This document shows positions 42,649 to 51,257 of a stretch of 64,000 nt of DNA, one piece after another. Every line of letters starts with the position of its first letter. The first letter of the stretch is position 1. Source of the stretch: Cupriavidus pauculus (GTDB lineage Bacteria > Pseudomonadota > Gammaproteobacteria > Burkholderiales > Burkholderiaceae); the NCBI RefSeq assembly GCF_022179805.1, contig NZ_BPUO01000001.1, forward strand, positions 372,001 through 436,000, read 5' to 3'. Both the position numbers and the translations under genes were made by a program. The notes beneath the pieces are model-generated. The model searched no databases, had not been told where the DNA came from, and saw only the letters and a list, made by a program, of their open reading frames with translations.

Positions 42649-43434
42649 TCAGTCTTCAAGGCGGCGGCGGAATACCCAGCGCGCATCGTCCGAGGCGGCC
42701 TTGTCAAAGGCATAGCCGTCCTCGTTGAAGCGCTTGAGCCTGGCCGGATCGGTCACCCGGTGCGTGACGGCGTAGCGTGCCATCGTACCGCGCGCGCGCT
42801 TGGCGTGGAACGAAATGATCTTGTAGCGGCCGCCCTTCCAGTCTTCGAACACCGGCGTGATCACGCGGGCATCAAGCACCTTCGGGCGCACCACCTTGAA
42901 ATACTCCTCGGATGCCAGGTTCACCAGCGTGGGCGTGCCTTCGTGCTTGAGGTCGGCCATGTCGCGGTTCAGCAGCTTCGTGACATCGTCGCCCCAGAAC
43001 GCGTAGAGGTCCTTGCCGGCAGCGTTATCGAGCCGCGTGCCCATTTCCAGCCGGTACGGCTGCATCCAGTCCATCGGACGCAGCACGCCATAGAGACCGG
43101 ACAGGATGCGCACATGTTTCTGCGCAAAGGCCAGGTCGTCGGTCGACAGCGTCCTGGCATCGAGCCCGTCGTAGACGTCGCCGTTGAAGGCCAGCACGGC
43201 CTGCTTGCTGTTGGCGGCCGTGAACTCGGGCGACCAGTCGGCGTAGCGGGTCACGTTCAGCACCGCCAGCTTGTCCGAGATGTCCATCAGGGCGGCCACG
43301 TCCTGGGGCGCCAGACGGCGCAGGCGCTCGATCAGCGTGGTGGAACGGTCAATGAAACGCGGCATCGTATGGGTCTTGACGCGCGGCGGTGTCTCGTAGT
43401 TCAGGGACTTCGCGGGAGACAGGGCAAGGAGCAT
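42649..43434 (-). CDS. yaaA: Peroxide stress protein YaaA
   Basis: A 261-residue cytoplasmic protein of the YaaA/DUF328 family, which in E. coli limits intracellular free iron under hydrogen peroxide stress and binds DNA. Diagnostic segments are [17 protein letters not shown] at the N-terminus, [39 protein letters not shown], and [11 protein letters not shown]. The start is ATG 43434; the extended frame crosses the PIN gene's start and is rejected. It shares a 40-base divergent region with the PIN-domain gene and is followed 25 bases later by the M14 peptidase gene, with which it may be co-transcribed. Confidence 0.93.
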   Translation of the reverse strand: MLLALSPAKSLNYETPPRVKTHTMPRFIDRSTTLIERLRRLAPQDVAALMDISDKLAVLNVTRYADWSPEFTAANSKQAVLAFNGDVYDGLDARTLSTDDLAFAQKHVRILSGLYGVLRPMDWMQPYRLEMGTRLDNAAGKDLYAFWGDDVTKLLNRDMADLKHEGTPTLVNLASEEYFKVVRPKVLDARVITPVFEDWKGGRYKIISFHAKRARGTMARYAVTHRVTDPARLKRFNEDGYAFDKAASDDARWVFRRRLED

Positions 43435-43474
43435 GGCAAAATCGCGGGCAGAAACAAAGCTGAGATTGTAGCGA

Positions 43475-43975
43475 ATGCCCACCGAAGCCACCGCCGGGAA
43501 CCTGCCCGGCACGTCACACCCGCCCGTCGTCGTGCTCGATTCCAATATCTGGGTCGACCTCCTGGTCTTCCGGGACCCCCATGTGGAGCCGATCCGCGCC
43601 GCGCTGGCCGCCGGCACCATCGCACCGGTCATCCGGGCCGATTGCCGCGAGGAACTGCGCCGCGTGCTGGCCTATCCGCAATTCGCGCGGTTTGACGTCG
43701 ACATCGCCGGCGCGCTGGCCGAGGTGGACCGCCTGGCCACGCTGGAGCCGCTGCCCGACCCCGCGGACGCCGCCGCCATCCGTCTGCCCAAGTGCCGCGA
43801 CACCGACGACCAGAAGTTCATCGAACTCGCCCACTTCGCCCGCGCCCGGCTGCTGGTGTCGAAGGACAAGGCCGTGCTGAAGCTCAGGAGCCGCCTGCGC
43901 CGCTCCAGCGGAGTGGACGTCCTGCCGCCGCTGGCCTTTGCCGGCTGGCTGGCCGCGCACGCCGCGCCGGCCTGA
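43475..43975 (+). CDS. Lone PIN-domain protein (putative toxin-like RNase)
   Basis: A 166-residue protein of the PIN_3/COG1569 type. The acidic active-site set is visible: [14 protein letters not shown] (Asp), the Glu in [14 protein letters not shown], and [11 protein letters not shown] (Asp/Asp). [10 protein letters not shown] carries the last acidic position. PIN domains cleave RNA, and many are VapC-type toxins. No antitoxin-like small gene sits immediately upstream or downstream; the neighbours are yaaA and an aminotransferase. It may be a solitary RNase or an orphan. ATG 43475 lies 40 bases from the divergent yaaA start. Confidence 0.82.
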   Translation: MPTEATAGNLPGTSHPPVVVLDSNIWVDLLVFRDPHVEPIRAALAAGTIAPVIRADCREELRRVLAYPQFARFDVDIAGALAEVDRLATLEPLPDPADAAAIRLPKCRDTDDQKFIELAHFARARLLVSKDKAVLKLRSRLRRSSGVDVLPPLAFAGWLAAHAAPA

Positions 43976-44044
43976 CCGGCCGCCCCGGCGATCGATCCCC
44001 GCTAGAATGTCGCACCGGTTCCACTCCGTCTCCTGCCCTGCCCC

Positions 44045-45214
44045 ATGTCCGAATCGACCCTTGCCCCGCTGAACCCGCCGCTGTCCCGCCTGCCCAACGT
44101 GGGAACCACGATCTTCACCGTGATGTCGGCGCTGGCCGCCGAGAAGAACGCCGTGAACCTGGGCCAGGGTTTTCCGGACTTCGATTGCGACCCGCGCATC
44201 GTCGATGCCGTGGCCAACGCCATGCGCACCGGCCACAACCAGTACCCGCCGATGGCCGGCGTGCCCAAGCTGCGTCAGGCCATCGCCGGCAAGATCGCCA
44301 CGCTGTACGGCCATCAGTACGACTGGAATACCGAGATCACCGTCACCGCGGGCGCCACGCAGGGCCTGCTGACGTCGATCCTGTGCGCGGTGCACCCAGG
44401 CGACGAGGTGATCGTTCTGGAGCCGTGCTACGACAGCTACCTGCCGTCCATCGAACTGGCCGGCGCCACGGCCGTGCCGGTACGGCTGGAGGCCCCGCTG
44501 TTCCGCATCCCGTTCGACAAGCTGGCCGCCGCGATCACGCCGAAGACGCGCATGATCATGATCAACACGCCGCACAACCCCACCGGCACGATCTGGCGCG
44601 AGCAGGACATGCAGCAACTGGCCGACCTGCTGGCCGGCACCGACATCCTGCTGCTGTCCGACGAAGTCTACGAACACATGGTGTACGACGGCCAGCGCCA
44701 TGAGTCGGTGTCGCGCCATCCCGAGCTGGCGCGCCGCAGCTTCGTGGTATCGAGCTTCGGCAAGACCTATCACGTCACGGGCTGGAAGGTGGGCTACGTG
44801 GCCGCGCCGGTCGCGCTGATGAACGAATTCCGCAAGGTGCACCAGTTCAACGTGTTCACGGTGAATACGCCCGTGCAGCACGGCCTGGCCGACTACATGG
44901 CCGACCCGGCGCCGTACATGGACTTGGCGGCGTTCTACCAGGCCAAGCGCGACTACTTCCGCGCGGGGCTGGCCAATACGCGCTTCAAGCTGCTGCCGTC
45001 GGACGGCACGTACTTCCAGTGCGTCGACTATTCGGCCATTTCCGACATGAGCGAGGCGGATTTCTCGATGTGGCTCACGCGTGAAATCGGCGTGGCGGCG
45101 ATTCCGGTATCGGCGTTCTACTCGGCGCCGCGTGAATCAGGCGTGGTGCGCTTCTGCTTCGCCAAGAAGGAAGAGACGCTGAAGCTGGCGCTGGAGCGGC
45201 TGGCGAAGATTTGA
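44045..45214 (+). CDS. PLP-dependent aminotransferase, methionine aminotransferase-like (YbdL)
   Basis: A 389-residue class I/II aminotransferase. The PLP lysine lies in SSFGKTYHVTGWKVGY, with NTPHNPTG and LSDEVYEHMVYDG before it. Length and the N-terminal VNLGQGFPDFDCDPRIVDA match the YbdL / kynurenine-aminotransferase-like branch, which prefers methionine and aromatic amino acids with 2-oxo acids. It starts at ATG 44045 with no strong ribosome site; TAGAAT at about 43994 may be the -10. It converges with a GST gene across palindromic element 3. It might feed 2-oxo acids to the Nit2-type amidase, but that is only a biochemical association. Confidence 0.9.
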   Translation: MSESTLAPLNPPLSRLPNVGTTIFTVMSALAAEKNAVNLGQGFPDFDCDPRIVDAVANAMRTGHNQYPPMAGVPKLRQAIAGKIATLYGHQYDWNTEITVTAGATQGLLTSILCAVHPGDEVIVLEPCYDSYLPSIELAGATAVPVRLEAPLFRIPFDKLAAAITPKTRMIMINTPHNPTGTIWREQDMQQLADLLAGTDILLLSDEVYEHMVYDGQRHESVSRHPELARRSFVVSSFGKTYHVTGWKVGYVAAPVALMNEFRKVHQFNVFTVNTPVQHGLADYMADPAPYMDLAAFYQAKRDYFRAGLANTRFKLLPSDGTYFQCVDYSAISDMSEADFSMWLTREIGVAAIPVSAFYSAPRESGVVRFCFAKKEETLKLALERLAKI

Positions 45215-45239
45215 GGTTCACCAATACCGATTGTTTGCT

Positions 45240-45364
45240 CCCCTCTCCCGCAGCGCGGGAGAGGGGCGGGGGTGAGGGCAGGCGTGTCGTTCTTGACGCG
45301 CCGGGTTAGTACGCCAGGCGCTTGCCCTCACCCCCAACCCCTCTCCCGCCTTGCGGGAGAGGGG
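45240..45364. repeat. Composite palindromic repeat unit 3
   Basis: Hairpins at 45240-45266 and 45338-45364 use the same CCCCTCTCCCGC / GCGGGAGAGGGG stems as unit 2. They are linked by GGGGGTGAGGGC (from 45268) and GCCCTCACCCCC (from 45324), with a ~45-base centre. It lies between the convergent aminotransferase and GST genes. Confidence 0.85.
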
Positions 45365-45421
45365 AGCAAAAACCCAGGGTAGAGCGAGAGCCGATCGCTC
45401 TACCCTCTTACCTAGTACCTC

Positions 45422-46063
45422 TTACCTGTTCCGGCTCAGCATCAACTCCGTATTCGCCTTGCGTTCGGCGTTGACCTTCTGCACCGAGGGCCGTTCGGCC
45501 ATCGCCTTCAGGTATTCCTTCACCGGCAGGCCCGCCAGCAGGTCTTCGCCATAGATGATCTTCGTGCACGACGAGATCAGCGGCAGGTGGCACACCGCGG
45601 CGCAATCGGCCAGCGTGAAGGTGTCGCCGGCGATGTACGGCGAGAACTTGACCAGCTTGCCGAAGGCCGGAACGTACTTGTCCAGCAGGCCGCGCTGGCG
45701 CTCCTTGACGCGGTCGCTGACCTTGCCGCCGAAAAACGCTTCCGCATACAGCTCGCGCGCGGTCAGTTCCAGGTACAGCTCCAGGAACGTGACGATCTCG
45801 CGCACCTTGGCGGCCTGGAACGGGTCCTGCGGCAGCAGCGGCGCCTGGATGTAGGTGGTCTCCAGGTACTCTGCAATCGTTTCGGACTCGCACAGCGGGC
45901 CGGCATCGGTGATGATGTAGGGCACCTTGCCCAGCGGCGATGCCGACAGGTCGGTCTCCCCGATCCACGCCAGCACTTCCTCGAACGGCAGGTTCTTTTC
46001 CAGCAATGCCAGCTTGACCTTGTTGTAGTAATTGCTGGCGGCAAAACCGCAGAGCTTCAGCAT
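45422..46063 (-). CDS. Glutathione S-transferase family protein
   Basis: A 213-residue cytoplasmic GST-fold protein. The thioredoxin-like N-terminal domain has MLKLCGFAASNYYNKVKLALLEKNLPFEEV, the cis-Pro GKVPYIIT, and the glutathione-binding CESETIAEYLE. The all-helical C-domain has FTLADCAAVCHLPL. It probably conjugates or reduces an unknown electrophile. The start is ATG 46063 behind a GGAGAG site; a 33-codon extension is not credible. It is divergent from the hydroxyacyl-CoA dehydrogenase gene with 175 bases between, so shared regulation with acyl-CoA catabolism is possible. Confidence 0.9.
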   Translation of the reverse strand: MLKLCGFAASNYYNKVKLALLEKNLPFEEVLAWIGETDLSASPLGKVPYIITDAGPLCESETIAEYLETTYIQAPLLPQDPFQAAKVREIVTFLELYLELTARELYAEAFFGGKVSDRVKERQRGLLDKYVPAFGKLVKFSPYIAGDTFTLADCAAVCHLPLISSCTKIIYGEDLLAGLPVKEYLKAMAERPSVQKVNAERKANTELMLSRNR

Positions 46064-46238
46064 GTCGTCTCTCTCCAGATTGGTTGGAATCGCTGGTGTC
46101 GACCCGGGGCCGCACCGCCGCTCCCTGCCCTGCCCCGTATGGCCGATCAGCGCACGCCGCATGCGCGGCGCCTCTGTCGCGAAAGGTGCAGAAAACGTAC
46201 GATCGTGCTAATTTAGCCACAACTTTTTTGGACCAACA

Positions 46239-47762
46239 ATGAGCAATTCCACTATCCAGACGCTGGGCATCGTTGGCACTGGCGCCATGGGCCGAGGCAT
46301 CGCCCAGATCGCCGCCCAGGCCGGCCTGACCGTACATCTGTTCGACACCAACGCCCAGGCCGTGGCCGCCGCGCGCCAGTACCTGCAGGATACGTTTGCC
46401 AAACTGGCCGACAAGGGCAAGATCAGCGCCGCCGACAGCGAGGCCGCCCTGGCCCGCGTGAAGGCCGCCAGCGCGCTGGAAGACCTGTCCGGCTGCGACA
46501 TGGTGCTGGAAGCCATCGTTGAACGCCTCGACGTCAAGCGCGACCTCGTGGCCAAGCTCGAAGCCATCCTGCGTGAAGACGCCGTGATTGCGTCGAACAC
46601 GTCGTCGCTGTCGATCACGGCCATCGCCGTGGGATCGAAGCTGCCGGGCCGCGTGGTGGGCTACCACTTCTTCAACCCGGTGCCGCTGATGAAGGTGGTG
46701 GAGGTCATCGACGGCCTGTCGGGCGACCCCGCCGTGGGCGACCGCCTGATGGAGCTATCGCGCCGTATGGGTCACACGCCGGTGCGTTGCAAGGACATGC
46801 CGGGCTTCATCGTGAACCATGCCGGGCGTGGCATGAACATCGAGGGCCTGAAGGCCGCGCAGGAAGGCGTGGCCGAGTTCGTCGACATCGACAACATCAT
46901 GCGCGAGCAGGCCGGTTTCCGCATGGGCCCGTTCGAGCTGATGGACCTGACCGGGCTGGACGTGTCGCACCCGGTGATGGAATCGATCTACAACCAGTTC
47001 TACCAGGAAGCGCGCTACCGTCCGTCGCCGATCACGCAACTGCGCTATACCGGCGGCCTGCTGGGCCGCAAGACCGGCGCCGGCTTCTACGCGTACCCGG
47101 AAGGCCAGAAGCAGGTGCCAGCCGCCAAGGCCGTGCCTGATGCCCGCCCGTCCAGCGTCTGGGTGAGCCGTGCCAATGAGCGCGGCCATGCGATGGCTGT
47201 GAAGCTGCTGGGCGCACTGGGCGCGACCGTCGAAGGCGGCAACCAGCCGTCGGCCGACGCACTGATCGTCGTGACGCCGCTGGGCTTGGACGCCACCACC
47301 GCCGCGCTGCAGGAAGGCCTGGACGCCACGCGCGTGGTCGCCATCGACACGCTGCTGCCGTTCGAAGCCACCAAGCGCCGCACGCTGATGACCACGCCGG
47401 CCACCAGCGCCGCCGCCCGCGACGCCGCGCACGGCCTGTTCGCCAGCGACGGCGTGCCCGTGACCGTGATTCGCGACTCGGCCGGCTTCATCGCCCAGCG
47501 CATCATCGGCTGCATCGTGAACATCGCCAGCGACATCGCGCAGCAACGCATTGCCACGCCGACCGATATCGACCTGGCCGTGAACCTGGGCCTGGGCTAC
47601 CCGAAGGGTCCGCTGGCACTGGGCGACACGATCGGCGCCGGCGTGATCCTGGAAGTGCTGCGCAACATGAACCAGCTGACCGGCGACATGCGCTACCGCC
47701 CGAGCCCGTGGCTGTGGCGCCGTGCGGGCCTTGGCCTGTCGCTGCTGACCGAAGAAGCCTGA
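46239..47762 (+). CDS. 3-Hydroxyacyl-CoA dehydrogenase (PaaH-like)
   Basis: A 507-residue NAD-dependent dehydrogenase of beta-oxidation. The N-terminal Rossmann domain has GIVGTGAMGRGIAQIAAQAG. GYHFFNPVPLMKVVEV carries the catalytic His, and the serine-bearing SNTSSLSI segment is typical. Two copies of the C-terminal 3HCDH domain follow (about 190-285 and 410-500), as in PaaH of phenylacetate degradation, rather than the one copy of 3-hydroxybutyryl-CoA dehydrogenases. It starts a run of acyl-CoA genes: a terminator, then an enoyl-CoA hydratase and an APH-type kinase. GGA seven bases upstream of the ATG is a modest ribosome site. Confidence 0.9.
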   Translation: MSNSTIQTLGIVGTGAMGRGIAQIAAQAGLTVHLFDTNAQAVAAARQYLQDTFAKLADKGKISAADSEAALARVKAASALEDLSGCDMVLEAIVERLDVKRDLVAKLEAILREDAVIASNTSSLSITAIAVGSKLPGRVVGYHFFNPVPLMKVVEVIDGLSGDPAVGDRLMELSRRMGHTPVRCKDMPGFIVNHAGRGMNIEGLKAAQEGVAEFVDIDNIMREQAGFRMGPFELMDLTGLDVSHPVMESIYNQFYQEARYRPSPITQLRYTGGLLGRKTGAGFYAYPEGQKQVPAAKAVPDARPSSVWVSRANERGHAMAVKLLGALGATVEGGNQPSADALIVVTPLGLDATTAALQEGLDATRVVAIDTLLPFEATKRRTLMTTPATSAAARDAAHGLFASDGVPVTVIRDSAGFIAQRIIGCIVNIASDIAQQRIATPTDIDLAVNLGLGYPKGPLALGDTIGAGVILEVLRNMNQLTGDMRYRPSPWLWRRAGLGLSLLTEEA

Positions 47763-47768
47763 TCGAGT

Positions 47769-47801
47769 GGGCGCCCCGCCGAGACACGGGGCGCCCTTTT
47801 T
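47769..47801 (+). terminator. Intrinsic terminator after the hydroxyacyl-CoA dehydrogenase
   Basis: A 10-bp GC stem GGGCGCCCCG / CGGGGCGCCC, an 8-base loop and a T5 tract lie between two co-directional genes. The hydratase gene is therefore likely to depend on readthrough or its own promoter. Confidence 0.85.
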
Positions 47802-47836
47802 GCATTTGCATCCCTGCCCCAGATAACGAGGCTGCC

Positions 47837-48616
47837 ATGACTGCCCAACTGCTGTCCGAACGCGTCGACGCGACGCTCGTCCTGACCATCTCCAACCCCG
47901 AAGCCCGCAACGCGCTGCATCCGGACATCTATGCCGCGTCGCAGGAAGCGCTGGAAGTGGCCACGCGCGACGACTCGATCCGCGCCGTGGTGCTGACCGG
48001 CGCCAATGGCGTGTTCTGCGCCGGCGGCAACCTGAACCGGCTGCTCGGCAATCGCTCGCAGCCGCCGTCGGTGCAGGCCGAGAGCATCGAGACGCTGCAC
48101 CAGTGGATCGAATCGTTCCACGCGTTTCCCAAGCCCATCATCGCCGCCGTGGAAGGCCCCGCCGCGGGCGCCGGCTTTTCGCTGGTGCTGGCCTGCGACT
48201 ATGTGGTGGCCGCCAGCGACGCCAAGTTCGTCATGGCCTACGTCAAGGTGGGCCTGACGCCCGATGGCGGCGGCTCGTACGAAATTGCGCGCATGCTGCC
48301 GCGCCAGCTAGCCAGCGAAATCCTGATGGAGGGCAAACCAGTGGACCCGGCCCGTCTGGCACACTTCGGCATCGTCAATCGCGTGGTGCAACCCGGCCAC
48401 GCGCTGACCGAAGCGCTGCGCATCGCCGAGAACCTGGCCAAGGAATCGCCCAATGCCGTGCGCGGCATGAAGTCGCTGATCAACCATGCGGGCACTGCCA
48501 CGCTGACCCAGCACCTGGCCGCAGAGCGCGACAGCTTTGTCGCCGCGCTTCACCACGCGGATGGCGGCGAAGGCATCACGGCATTCCTGGAGAAGCGCAA
48601 GCCGAACTATCGGTAA
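47837..48616 (+). CDS. Enoyl-CoA hydratase/isomerase family protein
   Basis: A 259-residue crotonase-fold enzyme. The oxyanion-hole segments are VFCAGGNLNRLLG and VEGPAAGAGFSLVLACDY. The position of the first catalytic Glu reads AAGAGF, and the second region is VGLTPDGGGSYEIARML, which lacks one of the classical hydratase glutamates (an Asp is present). A variant hydratase, isomerase or thioesterase-like activity is therefore possible. The start is ATG 47837, six bases after GAGG. The APH-type kinase gene follows 73 bases later. It belongs to the acyl-CoA catabolism cluster. Confidence 0.88.
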   Translation: MTAQLLSERVDATLVLTISNPEARNALHPDIYAASQEALEVATRDDSIRAVVLTGANGVFCAGGNLNRLLGNRSQPPSVQAESIETLHQWIESFHAFPKPIIAAVEGPAAGAGFSLVLACDYVVAASDAKFVMAYVKVGLTPDGGGSYEIARMLPRQLASEILMEGKPVDPARLAHFGIVNRVVQPGHALTEALRIAENLAKESPNAVRGMKSLINHAGTATLTQHLAAERDSFVAALHHADGGEGITAFLEKRKPNYR

Positions 48617-48689
48617 TCCGACGTCGGCAACCCCGACAGCACGCCTTCGACAACGATCACAAAACAACGATATTGCGGAGAGAGACAAG

Positions 48690-49766
48690 ATGAGCAGCAA
48701 CGTATCGCACTTTGAAGGAACCCGCCCCGTGGCAGACCAGCAGCGCTTTGACGTGGGCGCGCTGGAAGCCTGGATGCGCGAGCATGTGGAAGGCTTTGCC
48801 GGCCCGCTGACCGTGGAGCAGTTCAAGGGCGGGCAGTCCAACCCCACCTTCAAGCTGATCACGCCGGGCCAGACCTACGTGATGCGCGCCAAGCCGGGCC
48901 CGAAGGCCAAGCTGCTGCCGTCGGCGCACGCCATCGAGCGCGAATACCGCGTGATGAAGGCGCTGGCCGGCACCGATGTGCCCGTGGCCCACATGTATGC
49001 GCTGTGCGAGGACGAGGATGTCATCGGCCGCGCGTTCTACATCATGGAGTTCGTCAGCGGCCGCGTGCTGTGGGACCAGTCGCTGCCGGACATGACCACC
49101 AGCGAACGCGGCGCGATCTACGACGAGATGAACCGCGTCATCGCCGCGCTGCACTCGGTGGACTACAAGGCCATCGGCCTGGCCGACTACGGCAAGCCCG
49201 GCAACTACTTCCAGCGCCAGATCGAACGCTGGAGCAAGCAGTACAAGCTCTCCGAGACCGAATCGATCCCGGCCATGGACCAGCTGATGGCCTGGCTGCC
49301 CGAACATATTCCGCAGGAAGACGCCGACCTGACCAGCATCGTCCACGGCGACTACCGGCTCGATAACCTGATGTTCCACCCCACGGAACCCCGGGTGCTG
49401 GCCGTGCTGGACTGGGAGCTGTCCACGCTGGGCCATCCGATGGGCGATTTCGGCTACCACTGCATGAGCTGGCATATCCAGCCGGGCCAGTTCCGCGGCA
49501 TCGCCGGCCTGGACCACAAGGCGCTGGGCATCCCCGACGAAGCCACCTACCGCCGCCTGTACGAACAGCGCACGGGCCGCCCGATCACCGGCGACTGGAA
49601 TTTCTACCTCGCCTTCAGCATGTTCCGGATCGCCGGCATCCTGCAGGGCATCATGAAACGCGTGGTCGACGGCACGGCGTCGTCGGCCCAGGCACTGGAC
49701 GCCGGCAAGCGGGCAAGGCCGATGGCGGAAATGGGCTGGGAATACGCGAAGAAGTCGGGGGCTTGA
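48690..49766 (+). CDS. APH-type phosphotransferase (ACAD10/11 kinase-domain-like)
   Basis: A 358-residue protein of the aminoglycoside-phosphotransferase/choline-kinase fold. It has a glycine-poor nucleotide loop (LTVEQFKGGQSNPTFKL), a Lys-containing strand (YVMRAKPGPKAK), the catalytic loop HGDYRLDNLMFH and the metal-binding VLDWELSTLGHPMGD. This sequence type is the one fused to acyl-CoA dehydrogenase in ACAD10/11 and encoded separately as LvaA in levulinate catabolism, where it phosphorylates 4-hydroxyacyl-CoA. Its placement after a hydroxyacyl-CoA dehydrogenase and a hydratase fits that role. The start is ATG 48690 behind GGAGAG. Confidence 0.88.
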   Translation: MSSNVSHFEGTRPVADQQRFDVGALEAWMREHVEGFAGPLTVEQFKGGQSNPTFKLITPGQTYVMRAKPGPKAKLLPSAHAIEREYRVMKALAGTDVPVAHMYALCEDEDVIGRAFYIMEFVSGRVLWDQSLPDMTTSERGAIYDEMNRVIAALHSVDYKAIGLADYGKPGNYFQRQIERWSKQYKLSETESIPAMDQLMAWLPEHIPQEDADLTSIVHGDYRLDNLMFHPTEPRVLAVLDWELSTLGHPMGDFGYHCMSWHIQPGQFRGIAGLDHKALGIPDEATYRRLYEQRTGRPITGDWNFYLAFSMFRIAGILQGIMKRVVDGTASSAQALDAGKRARPMAEMGWEYAKKSGA

Positions 49767-49794
49767 GGCGGTTTTTGTTAGCTCCCTAAGTGGC

Positions 49795-49947
49795 TCCCCT
49801 CTCCCTCTGGGAGAGCCCCCTGCCTTGCTCCCCTCTCCCCCTGGGAGAGGGGTTGGGGGTGAGGGCCAGCGGTTCAAACCGCGACAGTCGTAATTTGAAC
49901 CGCCAAGCCCTCACCCCCAGCCCCTCTCCCGCCATGCGGGAGAGGGG
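49795..49947. repeat. Composite palindromic repeat unit 4
   Basis: A degenerate hairpin (about 49795-49820) is followed by a full composite element: hairpins 49830-49852 and 49921-49947 joined by GGGGGTGAGGGC and GCCCTCACCCCC. The centre holds its own 10-bp inverted repeat GCGGTTCAAA / TTTGAACCGC (49869-49878 and 49894-49903), the left arm of which also occurs in unit 2. Confidence 0.85.
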
Positions 49948-50166
49948 AGCAAGACATCGCAAGCGGGAACGCCTCAATGTCATCAGACAACTGAGCACAA
50001 ACCCGCACCTTTCCGCGCTCCCTCCCCGCCCTTCTCACCTGTTTTGTCCCTACATTTACGCCGCAAGTACTACGTGTTTTCCCGATAGACCCAAGCGGCA
50101 AGCGGGCATACACTCCAGCCAATCGTTGTACGACGACTGATGATAAGTGTTGACTGGAGACACAGC

Positions 50167-51171
50167 ATGACCTCTTCTCGCCGCCAATTTCTTGGCCAGC
50201 TTCCGGGCCTCGCGGCCCTTGGTACGGTCGGCACGTCCGGCATCCTCGCGCCGGCTTCGGCCTGGGCCCAGGACAAATGGCCGGTCAAGCCGATCCGCCT
50301 CGTGGTGCCCTACCCCGCCGGCGGTTCGTCGGACATCATTGCCCGCCTGATCAGCAAGCAGCTTGGCGAAGCGCTGGGCCAGCCGATCGTGGTGGACAAC
50401 CGCCCGGGCGCCAACGGCAACATCGGCGCCGCCGTGGTGGCGCAGGCCGGCACGGACAACCACACGCTGCTGCTGTGCGACGTGGGTGCCCTGGCCATCA
50501 CGCCGTCGGTCTATACCAAGCTCACGTTCAATCCGGACAAGGACCTGAAGGCCGTGGCCATGCTGGCCTACTCGCCGCACCTGCTGGTCGTGCATCCGTC
50601 GGTGCCGGCCAACAACCTCAAGGAACTGGTCGAGCTGTCGCACAAGCAGACGCTGAACTTTGCCGTGACCGCCATCGGCAGCGCGCCGCACCTGGCCGGC
50701 GTAGCCGTGCAGCAGGCCACCAAGGCGGCCTGGCAATACGTGCCGTACAAGGGTGGCGCGCAGGCGATTGCCGACACCGTGGGCGGCACCGCGCAAGTGC
50801 TGATGAACGGCATGCTGGCCACCTACCCGCACGTGCAGTCGGGTAAGCTCAAGCTGCTGGCAGTGTCCAAGCGCACCCGCATGGCGCTGGTGGGCCAGAC
50901 GCCGACCATCGCCGAAAGCGGCGTGCCGAATTTCGAATCGGGCACCTGGCAAGGCGTGATGGCACCGTCGGGCATGCCCGATGCGCTGGTCCAGCGCATC
51001 AATACGGAACTGATCAAGATCATCCGCACGCCCGAGATCCGCGCCAATCTGGCCGGTCAGGGTGCCGAGGTGGTGACGATGTCGCCGGCCGAAACCGCCA
51101 AGTGGTTCCAGGCTGAAGAAAAGCGCTGGGCCACCGTGGTCAAGGCGGCAGGGGTCAAACTGGACGCCTAA
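50167..51171 (+). CDS. Bug-family substrate-binding protein with Tat signal
   Basis: A 334-residue periplasmic Bug/TctC-type binding protein. The signal begins SSRRQFLGQLPGLAALG, a twin-arginine motif (SRRQFL), and ends near ASAWAQ, so export in folded form by Tat is predicted; the other Bug protein in this window has an ordinary Sec signal. Hallmarks are WPVKPIRLVVPYPAGGSSDIIAR, QPIVVDNRPGANG and WQYVPYKGGAQAIADTVGG. No TctA/TctB genes are adjacent. The start is ATG 50167, with GGAG nine bases upstream. It is a single-gene unit closed by a strong terminator; the ligand is unknown. Confidence 0.92.
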   Translation: MTSSRRQFLGQLPGLAALGTVGTSGILAPASAWAQDKWPVKPIRLVVPYPAGGSSDIIARLISKQLGEALGQPIVVDNRPGANGNIGAAVVAQAGTDNHTLLLCDVGALAITPSVYTKLTFNPDKDLKAVAMLAYSPHLLVVHPSVPANNLKELVELSHKQTLNFAVTAIGSAPHLAGVAVQQATKAAWQYVPYKGGAQAIADTVGGTAQVLMNGMLATYPHVQSGKLKLLAVSKRTRMALVGQTPTIAESGVPNFESGTWQGVMAPSGMPDALVQRINTELIKIIRTPEIRANLAGQGAEVVTMSPAETAKWFQAEEKRWATVVKAAGVKLDA

Positions 51172-51203
51172 GTCTGGTATCAAAAAAAGCAGGAGCAGTA
51201 CTG

Positions 51204-51234
51204 AAACGGGCGCGAATTTCGCGCCCGTTTTTTT
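51204..51234. terminator. Bidirectional intrinsic terminator
   Basis: A 13-bp stem AAACGGGCGCGAA / TTCGCGCCCGTTT with a single unpaired T and a T7 tract, between the convergent Bug and gamma-glutamyltransferase genes. Confidence 0.88.
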
Positions 51235-51257
51235 ATGCTGCAGCCATCCTGCGTGCG

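Noticed and set aside
41269-49950. Regularly built repeats considered as CRISPR arrays
   Set aside because: Units are kilobases apart, palindromic composites without short spacers, and no cas genes are present; they fit REP/BIME-like elements.
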